Positions 18,963 to 27,070 of a stretch of DNA of 64,000 bases are shown in pieces. The notes beneath the pieces were generated by a model. The model saw nothing but the letters and a program-made list of their open reading frames with translations, was not told the DNA's origin and did no database searches. The stretch lies in contig JADJFT010000003.1 of the NCBI GenBank assembly GCA_016708465.1, positions 281,811 to 345,810 on the forward strand, read 5' to 3'. The first letter of the stretch is position 1. Every line of letters begins with the position of its first letter. A program made the translations under genes and the position numbers. Source of the stretch: Rhodanobacteraceae bacterium (lineage in GTDB: Bacteria; Pseudomonadota; Gammaproteobacteria; Xanthomonadales; Ahniellaceae).

Positions 18963-19123
18963 ATCCACGCTCTCTATCATGCGCAGGCATGGCGAGAATG
19001 CAGCGCGTATGCGAAAGCCTTCATCTCTTCGATGAGGAGGATTGAACGGTCGCCAATCACCGCAGAATGAGTCTATTTACGATCCAGCTGCTAGCAAACT
19101 TGGCGCTCTGTCGGTGAAGTCAA

Positions 19124-19213
19124 TCAACGGTAGCCCTGCGCCTGCAGGGTGAACAAGTGCGCGTAATGGCCGCTCTGCGCGATCAGTTCGTCGGTAGCGT
19201 TGATCACGCTGTA
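19124..19213 (-). pseudogene. Remnant of the C terminus of an ABC exporter (MsbA-type ATPase)
   Basis: Read on the minus strand, the segment encodes DELIAQSGHYAHLFTLQA then QGYR and a TGA at 19124-19126. This is the typical C terminus of half-size ABC exporters (GTHDELIAxxGxYAxLxxLQ). No nucleotide-binding motifs precede it: the expected G-T-H before DEL is already degraded and the frame upstream is unrelated. The fragment lies in the otherwise gene-free gap 18963-19369 between the macB permease and iadA. In the rest of the gap I see only the candidate iadA promoter. Confidence 0.55.
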
Positions 19214-19336
19214 GAGGTCCAATGATCAGAGGGTTCCGGCGCCGGCACGGAGTGGCCACGCCCAGCCATAGCGATGCGACAGTCAGTACAGCTTTTATTT
19301 TTAGTGCACCGGAAATTGATGAGAAATGGCTGCACC

Positions 19337-19363
19337 TTTACAACCATCGAAAGGACGTAAAAT
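19337..19363 (+). promoter_or_regulatory. Candidate promoter of the cyanophycin operon, possibly giving a leaderless mRNA
   Basis: TTTACA and TAAAAT are separated by 15 bp. The -10 box ends only six bases before the iadA ATG at 19370, so transcription would start at or next to the start codon. No ribosome site precedes this ATG. Confidence 0.5.
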
Positions 19364-19369
19364 CGGCCA

Positions 19370-20566
19370 ATGGCGATACAACCCTTATTTTTAGGTTCAA
19401 CGTTGATCCGCAACGCCGATGTGTTTGCGCCCGATGCGCTGGGTCATCGCGACCTGCTGGTCGGTGGTGGCCAATTGCTGTGGATCGGTGATGCGACCCA
19501 GGTGGCGGCGATGGCAGCGGTCGCGACCGTGGTGATTGATTTGGCCGGGCGGCGATTGCTGCCGGGTTTTGTCGACGGCCATGCCCACCTGACTGGCGGT
19601 GGCGGCGAAGCGGGCGCGCATACGCGTGTGCCGGCGTTGCCGCTGTCGCGCTACACGCTGGCCGGCGTCACGTCGGTGGTTGGCGTGCTTGGCACGGACG
19701 ACACCACGCGCAGCACGCGCGAACTGGTCGCGGCCGTGCATGGCCTACGCAATGAAGGACTGTCGGCCTGGGCTTATACCGGTGGCTATCACCTGCCGCT
19801 GGCGACGCTGACCGGCAGCGTGCGCGATGATCTCGCCTTCGTCGATTGTCTGATCGGCGTTGGCGAACTGGCAATTTGCGACCACCGTTCCAGCCAGCCG
19901 ACCTTGGACGAACTGCTACGGGTCGCCGCCGACGCCCATGTCGGTGGTCTGCTGACGGGCAAGGCCGGCGTGCTGCATTTGCACCTCGGTGACGGTACGC
20001 GTGGGCTGTCGCTGGTCCGCGACGCGCTGGCCGCCAGCGAATTGCCGGCGCGGGTGTTCCATCCGACCCATGTCAACCGGCGCAAGGCCTTGTTCGACGA
20101 AGCGCTGGCATTGGCGAAGCAGGGCTGCACGATCGACATCACCGCATTTCCGGTCGATGACGGCGACGACGCGTGGGCAGCGGATGAGGCACTGCTGCGC
20201 TATCTCGAAAGTGACGCGCCGGCAGATCGGGTGACGGTCAGCTCCGATGGTGGCGGTTGCCTGCCGCAGTTCGACCACGACGGGCGCGTCATCCATATGG
20301 ACATTGGTTCACCAGCGGCGCTGGCCGCGACCTTGCGCAAGCTGCTGCTGCACGGGCACGATCTGGCGCGGGTGCTGCCGGCGTTCACGCGCAACCCGGC
20401 GCAATTGCTGCGCCTACGCGGCAAGGGCGAGGTAGCGGTCGGTGGCGACGCCGATTTCGTGGTTTTGGACGAGGAACATCGAGTGAGTGACGTGATGATT
20501 GCTGGGCGCTGGCATGTGCGTGATGCGACAGCCGTGATCCGTGGCACTTTCGAGGAGACGAACTGA
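19370..20566 (+). CDS. iadA: Isoaspartyl (beta-aspartyl) dipeptidase
   Basis: This 398-residue amidohydrolase cleaves beta-aspartyl dipeptides. In this operon the natural substrate would be beta-Asp-Arg released from cyanophycin by CphB, giving Asp and Arg. Visible features are the HxH metal site (LLPGFVDGHAHLTGG), YTLAGVTSVVGVLGTD, DHRSSQPT, HPTHVNRRKALFDEAL, DITAF and the SSDGGGCLPQFD segment with the catalytic Asp, all in the order of E. coli IadA. The position of the carboxylated bridging Lys (E. coli K162, GVKCAISDHRS) appears to be Glu166 here (VGELAICDHRS). A TGATG junction couples it to cphB. The start has no ribosome site but has a -10 box immediately upstream. Confidence 0.92.
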   Translation: MAIQPLFLGSTLIRNADVFAPDALGHRDLLVGGGQLLWIGDATQVAAMAAVATVVIDLAGRRLLPGFVDGHAHLTGGGGEAGAHTRVPALPLSRYTLAGVTSVVGVLGTDDTTRSTRELVAAVHGLRNEGLSAWAYTGGYHLPLATLTGSVRDDLAFVDCLIGVGELAICDHRSSQPTLDELLRVAADAHVGGLLTGKAGVLHLHLGDGTRGLSLVRDALAASELPARVFHPTHVNRRKALFDEALALAKQGCTIDITAFPVDDGDDAWAADEALLRYLESDAPADRVTVSSDGGGCLPQFDHDGRVIHMDIGSPAALAATLRKLLLHGHDLARVLPAFTRNPAQLLRLRGKGEVAVGGDADFVVLDEEHRVSDVMIAGRWHVRDATAVIRGTFEETN

Positions 20567-21405
20567 TGCCGAGCCAAGTTCCCCAAGGCGGCAATCGCGG
20601 TTGGATCATTCCGATCGGCGGCGCCGAAGAGAAAGAGAACGACCGCGCCATCCTGTCGCGCTTTGTCGATCTGTGCGGCGGTCGTGATGCCGACATCGTG
20701 GTGATCCCGACTGCGAGCAAATTGGCGGATACCGGTGCACGCTACGAGGCGATCTTCCGTGACCTTGGCGTGGCGCGCGTCGTTGCGCTCGATTTCGATA
20801 CCCGTCGCGACGCCGAGGAGCGCGGCCGTATTGTGCGCATTGAGCATGCCAGCGGCGTATTCATCACCGGCGGCAATCAGTTGCGCTTGGCGACCTTGCT
20901 CGGTGGCACGTCGGTGGCGCGCGCATTGCGTCAGAGCAATGCTCACGGCACTCACATTGCCGGCACCAGCGCCGGTGCGGCGTTTCTCAGCGAGCACATG
21001 ATTGCGTTTGGTGAGGAGGGCGCGACGCCGATCGCTGGCAGTGTCCGGCTGGCGCCAGGTCTGGGTCTGACCAACCGCTTCATCATCGATCAGCATTTCC
21101 GCCAGCGCGACCGCCTCGGCCGATTGACGACGGCGCTGGCCTACAACCCGTTCGCGATTGGTATCGGCCTCGACGAGGACACCGCCGCCTTCATCGCGCC
21201 GGACAATACCGTCGAGGTTGAAGGCAGCGGCGGCGTCACCATCGTCGACGCCTCGGAGCTTGAGTTTTCGTCGATGGACCAAGTCGAGGAAGGCGAGCCG
21301 GTGTGCTTGCTCGGCCTGCGCTTGCATGTGTTGGTGCGTGGCGCCACCTTCAATTTGCATACGCGACGCGCGTCTGCCGGCCGGATCGCGTTCGTCAAAG
21401 CCTGA
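20566..21405 (+). CDS. cphB: Cyanophycinase
   Basis: CphB is a serine hydrolase of the peptidase S51 family that cuts the reserve polymer cyanophycin (multi-L-arginyl-poly-L-aspartate) into beta-Asp-Arg dipeptides. The 279-residue product has IIPIGGAEEKEND at the start, the nucleophile motif IAGTSAGAAF with Ser135, GGNQLRLATLL, and IIDQHFRQRDRLGRL, all typical of CphB. Length is normal. The ATG overlaps the iadA stop (TGATG), and cphA starts 82 bp downstream, so breakdown and synthesis genes are co-transcribed. There is no signal peptide, consistent with an intracellular enzyme. Confidence 0.95.
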   Translation: MPSQVPQGGNRGWIIPIGGAEEKENDRAILSRFVDLCGGRDADIVVIPTASKLADTGARYEAIFRDLGVARVVALDFDTRRDAEERGRIVRIEHASGVFITGGNQLRLATLLGGTSVARALRQSNAHGTHIAGTSAGAAFLSEHMIAFGEEGATPIAGSVRLAPGLGLTNRFIIDQHFRQRDRLGRLTTALAYNPFAIGIGLDEDTAAFIAPDNTVEVEGSGGVTIVDASELEFSSMDQVEEGEPVCLLGLRLHVLVRGATFNLHTRRASAGRIAFVKA

Positions 21406-21486
21406 TTGGGCGGGTACGCCCAGTACTTCGCAACGGTGCGCAATCGGCTATCGTTGGTGTTCCATCGGCCACAGGCAGAACGCCGC

Positions 21487-24285
21487 ATGCGCATCCTCGA
21501 TCGTCAGGTCTTTGTCGGGCCGTCGTTGTACGCCCATTTCCCGGTCATTCGCCTTGAGCTCGATCTCGGCGCACTAGAAGCTTGGCCGACCGTCCGCCTT
21601 GGATCGGCCTTCGTCGAGGCGCTGGTTGCGGCTTTGCCCGGACTTGCCGAACACGGCTGTTCTTACCGCGAACCCGGCGGCTTCATCCGACGCATGAACG
21701 AAGGCGAGGGCACGTGGCTCGGGCATGTGCTCGAACACGTCGCGATCGAACTGCAGAACATCGCCGGCGAAGACATGACCTTCGGCAAAACCCGCAGTAT
21801 CGATGACCGCGCCGGTGTTTATTCGGTGGTTTACGAATACGCGCAGCGCGAGGAAGGCGTCGAGGCCGGCGAACTGGCGTTGCGCCTGTTGAGTTCGTTG
21901 CTGCCGGTCGCGCTGCGCCCTGCCGACAGCGTGCCGGACGACTGGCATTGGCCAGACGCGCGTGATGAGTTTATCCGCTACGCCCAGCGTCGCGCGCTGG
22001 GGCCATCGACCGCTTCACTGGTCAAGGCCGCCGAAGACCGTGGCATACCGTGGCTGCGTCTGAATGAGCAATCGCTGGTGCAACTCGGGCACGGCAAGTA
22101 TCAGCAACGCATCCAAGCGACGGTGACCGGCAAGACGCCGCATATCGCGGTCGAGCTCGCCGGAGACAAGGAAGAAACCAACAAGATCCTGCGTTCGCTG
22201 GGCTTGCCGGTGCCGCGCCAAGAATTGGTTCAGAGCGAGACAAGTGCGGTGCGCGCGGCCAAGCGCATCGGTTTCCCGGTCGTGACCAAACCCTACAACG
22301 GTAATCACGGCCGTGGCATTTCGATTCGCCTGATGAACGACGACGAGGTCATCGCCGGATTCAACAAAGCCAAGGAAATTTCGCGCTCGGTCATCGTTGA
22401 AACGTATCTCGAAGGTGATGATCACCGTTTGTTGGTGGTGAATGGCGAACTGGTTGCAGCAACGCGACGCACGCCCGGACATGTCGTCGGCGATGGCCAA
22501 CACACGATTCGCGAATTGGTCGAGCAGGTGAATCAGGACCCGCGCCGCGGCATCGGGCATGAAAAAGTACTCACGCGGATCGAACTCGATACTCAAGCCG
22601 CGATGATGATGATCCGCGCCGGCGTCGGTGCCGACTCGGTGCTGGCTGCGGGACAGATCATCTATCTGCGTTCGACGGCGAATCTGTCCACCGGCGGGAC
22701 CGCAACCGACGTCACCGACGTGATCCATCCCGACAACCGCGACATGGCGGTGCGCGCGATCAAGGCGATCGGGCTCGATGTCGGCGGCGTCGATTTCCTC
22801 AGTACCAATATCGCCGAGAGCTACAAATCGATCGGTGGCGGTATCTGCGAAGTGAACGCCGCGCCCGGTTTCCGCATGCACGTGGCGCCGAGCGAAGGAC
22901 GTTCGCGCGATGTCGCCGGACCAGTGATCGATATGCTGTTTCCGACCGGCGCGCCGTCGCGCGTGCCGATCGCCGCAATCACCGGTACCAACGGCAAGAC
23001 CACGACTGCACGCATGCTTGCACATGTGGTGAAAATGGCCGGTTACACACCCGGCTTGACCACGACCGACGGCGTCTACATCGACGGTCAACGGACCGTC
23101 GAGGGCGACATGACCGGCCCGGTCTCGGCGCGCATGGTGTTGGCTGATCCGCAGATCGATTTCGCAGTACTGGAAACCGCGCGCGGCGGCCTGCTGCGCG
23201 CCGGCATGGGCGTGCCGAAGGTCGATGTTGGCGCCGTGCTGAACGTGCAGTCCGACCACCTTGGCATGAAGGGTATCGATACGCTTGAGCAACTCGCCGA
23301 GGTCAAGCGCATCGTCGTCGAAGTGGCTGATCAGTGCGCGGTGTTGAATGCCGACGACGCCAACGTGTTGAAAATGGGCGCGTATACCGATGCCAAAGTG
23401 ATCTGCTACGTGACCATGAACCCGCAGCATGGTTTGGTGCGCGAGCACATTCGTGCCGGCGGCCGCGCTTGTGCACTTGAGGCCGGTGTCAACGGTCAGA
23501 TGATCACGCTCTACGATAAGGGCGGGCATATCCCGTTGCTGTGGACACACCTGATTCCCGCCACGCTCGAAGGCCGCGCACTGCACAATGTCCAGAACGC
23601 GATGTTCGCGGCAGCGATGGCGTTCTCGCTGGGCATCAAGCTCGATGCGATCCGGCAAGGGCTGCGTACCTTCGACAGCACCTTCTTCCAGGCGCCGGGG
23701 CGGATGAACGTGTTCAACGAACACCCGTTCAAGGTGTTGTTCGATTACGGACACAATGCCCATGCAGTGTCGGTGATGGCCGATCTGGCACAGCGGCTCG
23801 ATGTGCCCGGACGGCGCATCGTCGTCGTCGCCGGGCCGGGCGATCGTCGCAACGAAGATCTGGTTGATATCGCGAATGCGGTGGCCGGACGCTTCGATCA
23901 CTATTTCTGTCGCCGCGACGATGATTTGCGTGGTCGCGACGGCGATGAGGTGCCGAAACTGATCGCGGCGACGCTGCGTAGCCACGGTGTGCGCGACGAT
24001 CAGATCACCTTGATCCCGGATGAGCAGGAAGCGATCGACGCTGCGTTGCGCATGGGCGAGTCCGGCGATCTGTTGCTGGTGTTTGCCGATGCGTTGGTGC
24101 GCTCGTGGAAGCAGGTGATCAAGTTTCGTCCCGAAGGTGTGCCATCGCGGGTGAGCATGGTCGAACCCGCGTCGATCGTTCAGGTGACCCAGCCGGTCGC
24201 TGAGGAACCGATTGCCACCGGCAGTTGGGAAGGCTTGGTCCGTGACGAGCGTGGTGTGCGCTTGGCGCGCGAGGACGCCGACTGA
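21487..24285 (+). CDS. cphA: Cyanophycin synthetase
   Basis: CphA polymerises Asp and Arg into cyanophycin without a template, using ATP. The 932-residue product has the expected three parts: an N-terminal domain (about 1-160), an ATP-grasp domain (about 200-480, with VVTKPYNGNHGRGISI and EVNAAPGFRMH), and a Mur-ligase-like domain with P-loop GTNGKTTT at residues 500-507, ETARGGLLR and FDYGHNAHA. The ATG at 21487 begins MRILDRQVFVGPSLYAH, the typical CphA start. The frame extends upstream to 21406 without family sequence. The ribosome site is weak (AGGCAG). It is followed by a second Mur-ligase-family gene overlapping its stop codon. Confidence 0.95.
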   Translation: MRILDRQVFVGPSLYAHFPVIRLELDLGALEAWPTVRLGSAFVEALVAALPGLAEHGCSYREPGGFIRRMNEGEGTWLGHVLEHVAIELQNIAGEDMTFGKTRSIDDRAGVYSVVYEYAQREEGVEAGELALRLLSSLLPVALRPADSVPDDWHWPDARDEFIRYAQRRALGPSTASLVKAAEDRGIPWLRLNEQSLVQLGHGKYQQRIQATVTGKTPHIAVELAGDKEETNKILRSLGLPVPRQELVQSETSAVRAAKRIGFPVVTKPYNGNHGRGISIRLMNDDEVIAGFNKAKEISRSVIVETYLEGDDHRLLVVNGELVAATRRTPGHVVGDGQHTIRELVEQVNQDPRRGIGHEKVLTRIELDTQAAMMMIRAGVGADSVLAAGQIIYLRSTANLSTGGTATDVTDVIHPDNRDMAVRAIKAIGLDVGGVDFLSTNIAESYKSIGGGICEVNAAPGFRMHVAPSEGRSRDVAGPVIDMLFPTGAPSRVPIAAITGTNGKTTTARMLAHVVKMAGYTPGLTTTDGVYIDGQRTVEGDMTGPVSARMVLADPQIDFAVLETARGGLLRAGMGVPKVDVGAVLNVQSDHLGMKGIDTLEQLAEVKRIVVEVADQCAVLNADDANVLKMGAYTDAKVICYVTMNPQHGLVREHIRAGGRACALEAGVNGQMITLYDKGGHIPLLWTHLIPATLEGRALHNVQNAMFAAAMAFSLGIKLDAIRQGLRTFDSTFFQAPGRMNVFNEHPFKVLFDYGHNAHAVSVMADLAQRLDVPGRRIVVVAGPGDRRNEDLVDIANAVAGRFDHYFCRRDDDLRGRDGDEVPKLIAATLRSHGVRDDQITLIPDEQEAIDAALRMGESGDLLLVFADALVRSWKQVIKFRPEGVPSRVSMVEPASIVQVTQPVAEEPIATGSWEGLVRDERGVRLAREDAD

Positions 24286-26015
24286 ATCAGGTCGCGCCCG
24301 AACTGTTCGAGGACTCGCGTCGCCTCACCGGTCCGAATCTGTTCTTCGCGGCGTGCGGGGCGGTGCTCGATGTAGCCACCACAACCCCGGCGCTGGCGCA
24401 GCGCTGGGTCGAGCAGGTGCGCGTGCTGCGCGCCGAACTCGGCTGGTCGGTCACTGCCGAGGTGGTCACACGCTTGCATTGCGCTGGCGCGTCGCTGGCC
24501 GCTGCGGCGGCCGACGATCAGTTGTTCACCGCGACCGAGGTGAACGAACTCGCCTGGTTGCGGCTGGTCGCCACAGCAGATGCCCCGGCCTGGCCACTGG
24601 CTCCGGGTTACCCAGCGGTGTTCGATGCTGTGGCGGCATGCCAAACCTTGCGTCGTGCCGCCGCTGCCGAGCGTGCCCCACGGCTGCTGGCCTTGATGCA
24701 GGAAGCGCAACGCCGCGGTATCGGCATGCTCTGTGACGATGACTCGTGCAGCCTCGGCGGCGGCAGCGGCAGTCACACTTGGCCGCTGCAGGCGTTACCC
24801 GATACGGTGGATTGGACACCGTTGTGCGACGTTCCGATCGCGCTGGTTACCGGATCGAATGGCAAAACCACGACGGTGCGCCTGGTCGCGGCGATGTCTG
24901 CGGCGGCCGGACGTGCACCCGGCTTCAACTGCACCGATGGCGTGTTCGTTGCGGGCGAATGCGTCGTCCGCGGCGACTATTCCGGCCCCGCCGGCGCGCG
25001 CGCAGTCCTACGCCATCCGCGCGTGCACACGGCAGTGCTCGAAACGGCGCGCGGCGGCATTCTGCGTCGTGGTCTGGCCGTGCGCCATGCGGATGCCGCC
25101 ATCGTTACCAATATCAGTCCCGATCACTTCGGCGAATACGGCGTCCACGACTTGTCCGATCTTGCCGATGCCAAACTTGTCGTCGCGCGGGTACTGACTG
25201 CGGACGGCACCTTGGTGTTGAATGCTGATGATCCGCTACTGGTGGCAAAGTCGGCAGCGCTGACGGTGCCACTGGCTTGGTTCGCGCACGCCGACGCCCA
25301 CCCGCTGTTGCACGCCTGTCGCGCCAGCGGCGGTAACACTTGTGGCGTCGCCGACGGACGCTTGCGTCTGCATCTGCGAGGCGTCGCACATGATCTTGGC
25401 GCAATCGCCACAATGCCACTGACGGTCGCTGGCAGTGCCACGTACAACATCGCCAATCTCGCCGGTGCTGCCCTGCTTGCTGCGGCAATGGGCATCGGCG
25501 TCGAACACATCATTACCGTTTGCCAGCACTTCGGCGCGCGTCGCGACGACAATCCCGGCCGTCTTGATCGCTGGCAGATTGGTGGCGTCGAACTATTGGT
25601 CGACTATGCGCACAACCCGGAAGGACTGGATGGGTTGCTGCGCGTTGCCGAACGATTGCGCGCAACAAGCGATGGTCGGATCGGCCTACTGCTTGGTCAG
25701 GCCGGCAATCGTGACGATGCGGCGATCCGCGCGCTGGCCGACGTGGCCGCAGCGCATCAACCGAACCGGGTCGTGTTGAAGGATATTCCCGGCATGCTGC
25801 GTGGACGCACGCCCGGCGAGGTGCCCGAATTGCTGCGGCGTGCGCTGCTCAATGCTGGCTTGGCCGCTGCCGACTTATACGTCGAACTCGATGAGTTGGA
25901 AGCTGCGCGGCAGTTGTTGGCATGGGCGCGGCGGGGCGACGTGTTGGTCCTGCCGGTGCATGCAGCCGGCACGCGTCTGGCGCTCGCGTCGTGGTTAGAC
26001 ACGCTGACGCGCTAG
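24282..26015 (+). CDS. CphA'-like Mur ligase family protein, probably starting at CTG
   Basis: The product resembles the Mur-ligase half of cyanophycin synthetase: P-loop GSNGKTTT (about residues 191-198 from 24282), FNCTDGVFVAG, ETARGGILRRGLAV, NISPDHFGEYG and VDYAHNPEGLDGL. It lacks the ATP-grasp domain. The first ATG/GTG/TTG in frame is GTG at 24363, but 27 codons upstream of it encode plausible conserved sequence (ELFEDSRRLTGPNLFF). The only start-like codon before them is CTG at 24282, overlapping the cphA stop as CTGA. I therefore take CTG (577 residues), with GTG 24363 (550 residues) as the alternative. Genes of this kind follow cphA in several Proteobacteria. It may modify, extend or recycle cyanophycin, but its reaction cannot be read here. 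Confidence 0.8.
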   Translation: MNQVAPELFEDSRRLTGPNLFFAACGAVLDVATTTPALAQRWVEQVRVLRAELGWSVTAEVVTRLHCAGASLAAAAADDQLFTATEVNELAWLRLVATADAPAWPLAPGYPAVFDAVAACQTLRRAAAAERAPRLLALMQEAQRRGIGMLCDDDSCSLGGGSGSHTWPLQALPDTVDWTPLCDVPIALVTGSNGKTTTVRLVAAMSAAAGRAPGFNCTDGVFVAGECVVRGDYSGPAGARAVLRHPRVHTAVLETARGGILRRGLAVRHADAAIVTNISPDHFGEYGVHDLSDLADAKLVVARVLTADGTLVLNADDPLLVAKSAALTVPLAWFAHADAHPLLHACRASGGNTCGVADGRLRLHLRGVAHDLGAIATMPLTVAGSATYNIANLAGAALLAAAMGIGVEHIITVCQHFGARRDDNPGRLDRWQIGGVELLVDYAHNPEGLDGLLRVAERLRATSDGRIGLLLGQAGNRDDAAIRALADVAAAHQPNRVVLKDIPGMLRGRTPGEVPELLRRALLNAGLAAADLYVELDELEAARQLLAWARRGDVLVLPVHAAGTRLALASWLDTLTR

Positions 26016-26042
26016 CGGCTGGCTCAGCGTTACACTGTCGGA

Positions 26043-26399
26043 ATGGACATCTTTAAGGCGTTTACCCTCGAGGCAGCACACCGGTTGCCGAACGTGCCGC
26101 CGGGCCACAAATGCGCGCGCCTGCATGGGCATTCGTTTTGCATCGAGCTGCATGTTTCCGGCCCGGTCGATCCGTTGTTCGGCTGGGTCCAGGATTTCGC
26201 CGAGATCAAAGCTGCGTTCAAGCCTTACTACGACCAGCTCGACCACCACTATCTCAATGACATCGCCGGACTGGACAATCCGACCAGCGAAAATCTGGCG
26301 CGCTGGATCTGGTCGCAGCTGAAGCCAACGCTGCCACTGTTGTCGGAAGTGGTCGTGCATGAGACCTGCACCTCCGGTTGTCGCTACCGAGGCGCTTGA
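26043..26399 (+). CDS. queD: 6-carboxytetrahydropterin synthase (QueD/PTPS family)
   Basis: QueD makes 6-carboxy-5,6,7,8-tetrahydropterin from dihydroneopterin triphosphate in queuosine biosynthesis. The 118-residue product has the zinc His at FTLEAAHRL, the Cys and HxH motif KCARLHGHSF, VQDFAEIK, LDHHYLND, NPTSENLARWIW and VHETCTSGCRY, all standard for short QueD proteins. A TACACT box six bases before the ATG suggests a short or absent leader. It lies 27 bp after the cyanophycin operon but has no functional tie to it. Confidence 0.95.
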   Translation: MDIFKAFTLEAAHRLPNVPPGHKCARLHGHSFCIELHVSGPVDPLFGWVQDFAEIKAAFKPYYDQLDHHYLNDIAGLDNPTSENLARWIWSQLKPTLPLLSEVVVHETCTSGCRYRGA

Positions 26400-26486
26400 C
26401 GCTGTTCAATTTGCTGCACTGCGGCTCAATATTATCGGCTATAAGTCACTGAAAAATAGTGATAAAGCAGAAATATCAAAGAAATA

Positions 26487-26517
26487 TGTTGCAACGCAAC
26501 AAAAGTCAGACTAGACT
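26487..26517 (+). promoter_or_regulatory. Phasin promoter overlapped by a perfect dyad operator
   Basis: TTGCAA (26489-26494) and TAGACT (26512-26517) are separated by 17 bp. The -35 box is embedded in a perfect dyad, TGTTGC-AAC-GCAACA (26487-26501), as expected for a repressor site. PHA regulators of the PhaR type are known to bind TGC-Nx-GCA dyads, so PhaR is a reasonable candidate. The region 26400-26564 is AT-rich and otherwise holds no gene. Confidence 0.55.
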
Positions 26518-26564
26518 GCGCCGCAGTAACGTCACCCATGGTGGGTGCATACGAGGACAAAGCC

Positions 26565-26948
26565 ATGTTTGAGCAGATCAGCAATCCGTTTATCGCCGCG
26601 ACGAAGCAGTTTGCCGAAGCCGGTTTTAAGGCACAGGGCATTGCACTCGAAGGATTCGAGAAAGTTGTCGGTGCGCAGATCAACACCTTCGAAAATCGCA
26701 TGAACGCGACCCTCGACTTCTGGTCGCAGGCCGCAGAAGTGCGCAACCTCGATGGCGTCAAGGCGATCATGCCGAAGTCGATGGCATTGGCGAAGGAAAC
26801 TGCCGAAACCGTGTTCGCGACGACTCAGGAAGTGGTCACCATCACCGTCAAGACTGGTGAAGCGCTGAACGCTGTCGCCAAGACCCAGATCGACGCGTCG
26901 AACGACGTGTTCGTGAAGCCGGTCGTTGCAGCGCGCAAGGCTAAGTAA
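26565..26948 (+). CDS. phaP: Phasin (PHA granule-associated protein)
   Basis: Phasins coat polyhydroxyalkanoate granules and control their size. This 127-residue, all-helical, Ala-rich protein begins FEQISNPFIAATKQFAEAG and contains ALEGFEKVVGAQINTFENRMNATLDFW and the AKETAETVFATTQEVVTITVKTGE repeat-like helices of the phasin_2 family. The ATG at 26565 is preceded by an AGGA-type site; an in-frame GTG at 26538 lacks one. The gene has its own promoter with a dyad operator and its own terminators. No PHA synthase gene is in the window. Confidence 0.88.
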   Translation: MFEQISNPFIAATKQFAEAGFKAQGIALEGFEKVVGAQINTFENRMNATLDFWSQAAEVRNLDGVKAIMPKSMALAKETAETVFATTQEVVTITVKTGEALNAVAKTQIDASNDVFVKPVVAARKAK

Positions 26949-26954
26949 GTTCGG

Positions 26955-26971
26955 GCGGGCTTACCGCCCGC
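26955..26971 (+). terminator. Hairpin just after the phasin gene
   Basis: GCGGGC and GCCCGC form a 6-bp stem with loop TTACC, starting seven bases after the phasin stop. There is no T run. It may stabilise the 3' end of a highly expressed mRNA. Confidence 0.4.
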
Positions 26972-27036
26972 TCGCAAGTTGCGTGGAAGGCGTTGCACGA
27001 GTCTCCCTCCCCTTGAAGCCAAGTGCAGCGTCCTTT

Positions 27037-27070
27037 GAAGGCCGACGGTCCCCCGTCGGCCTTCTTTTTT
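27037..27070 (+). terminator. Strong rho-independent terminator
   Basis: A perfect 12-bp stem (GAAGGCCGACGG / CCGTCGGCCTTC) with a 4-base loop is followed by six T residues. It points in the plus direction and ends phasin transcription. Its T run touches the stop codon of the convergent MAPEG gene. Confidence 0.9.

Noticed and set aside
22015..23985. 656-codon open frame antisense to cphA
   Set aside because: It mirrors a well-supported gene in GC-rich DNA. Its translation is His/Arg/Asp-rich low-complexity sequence without domain motifs.
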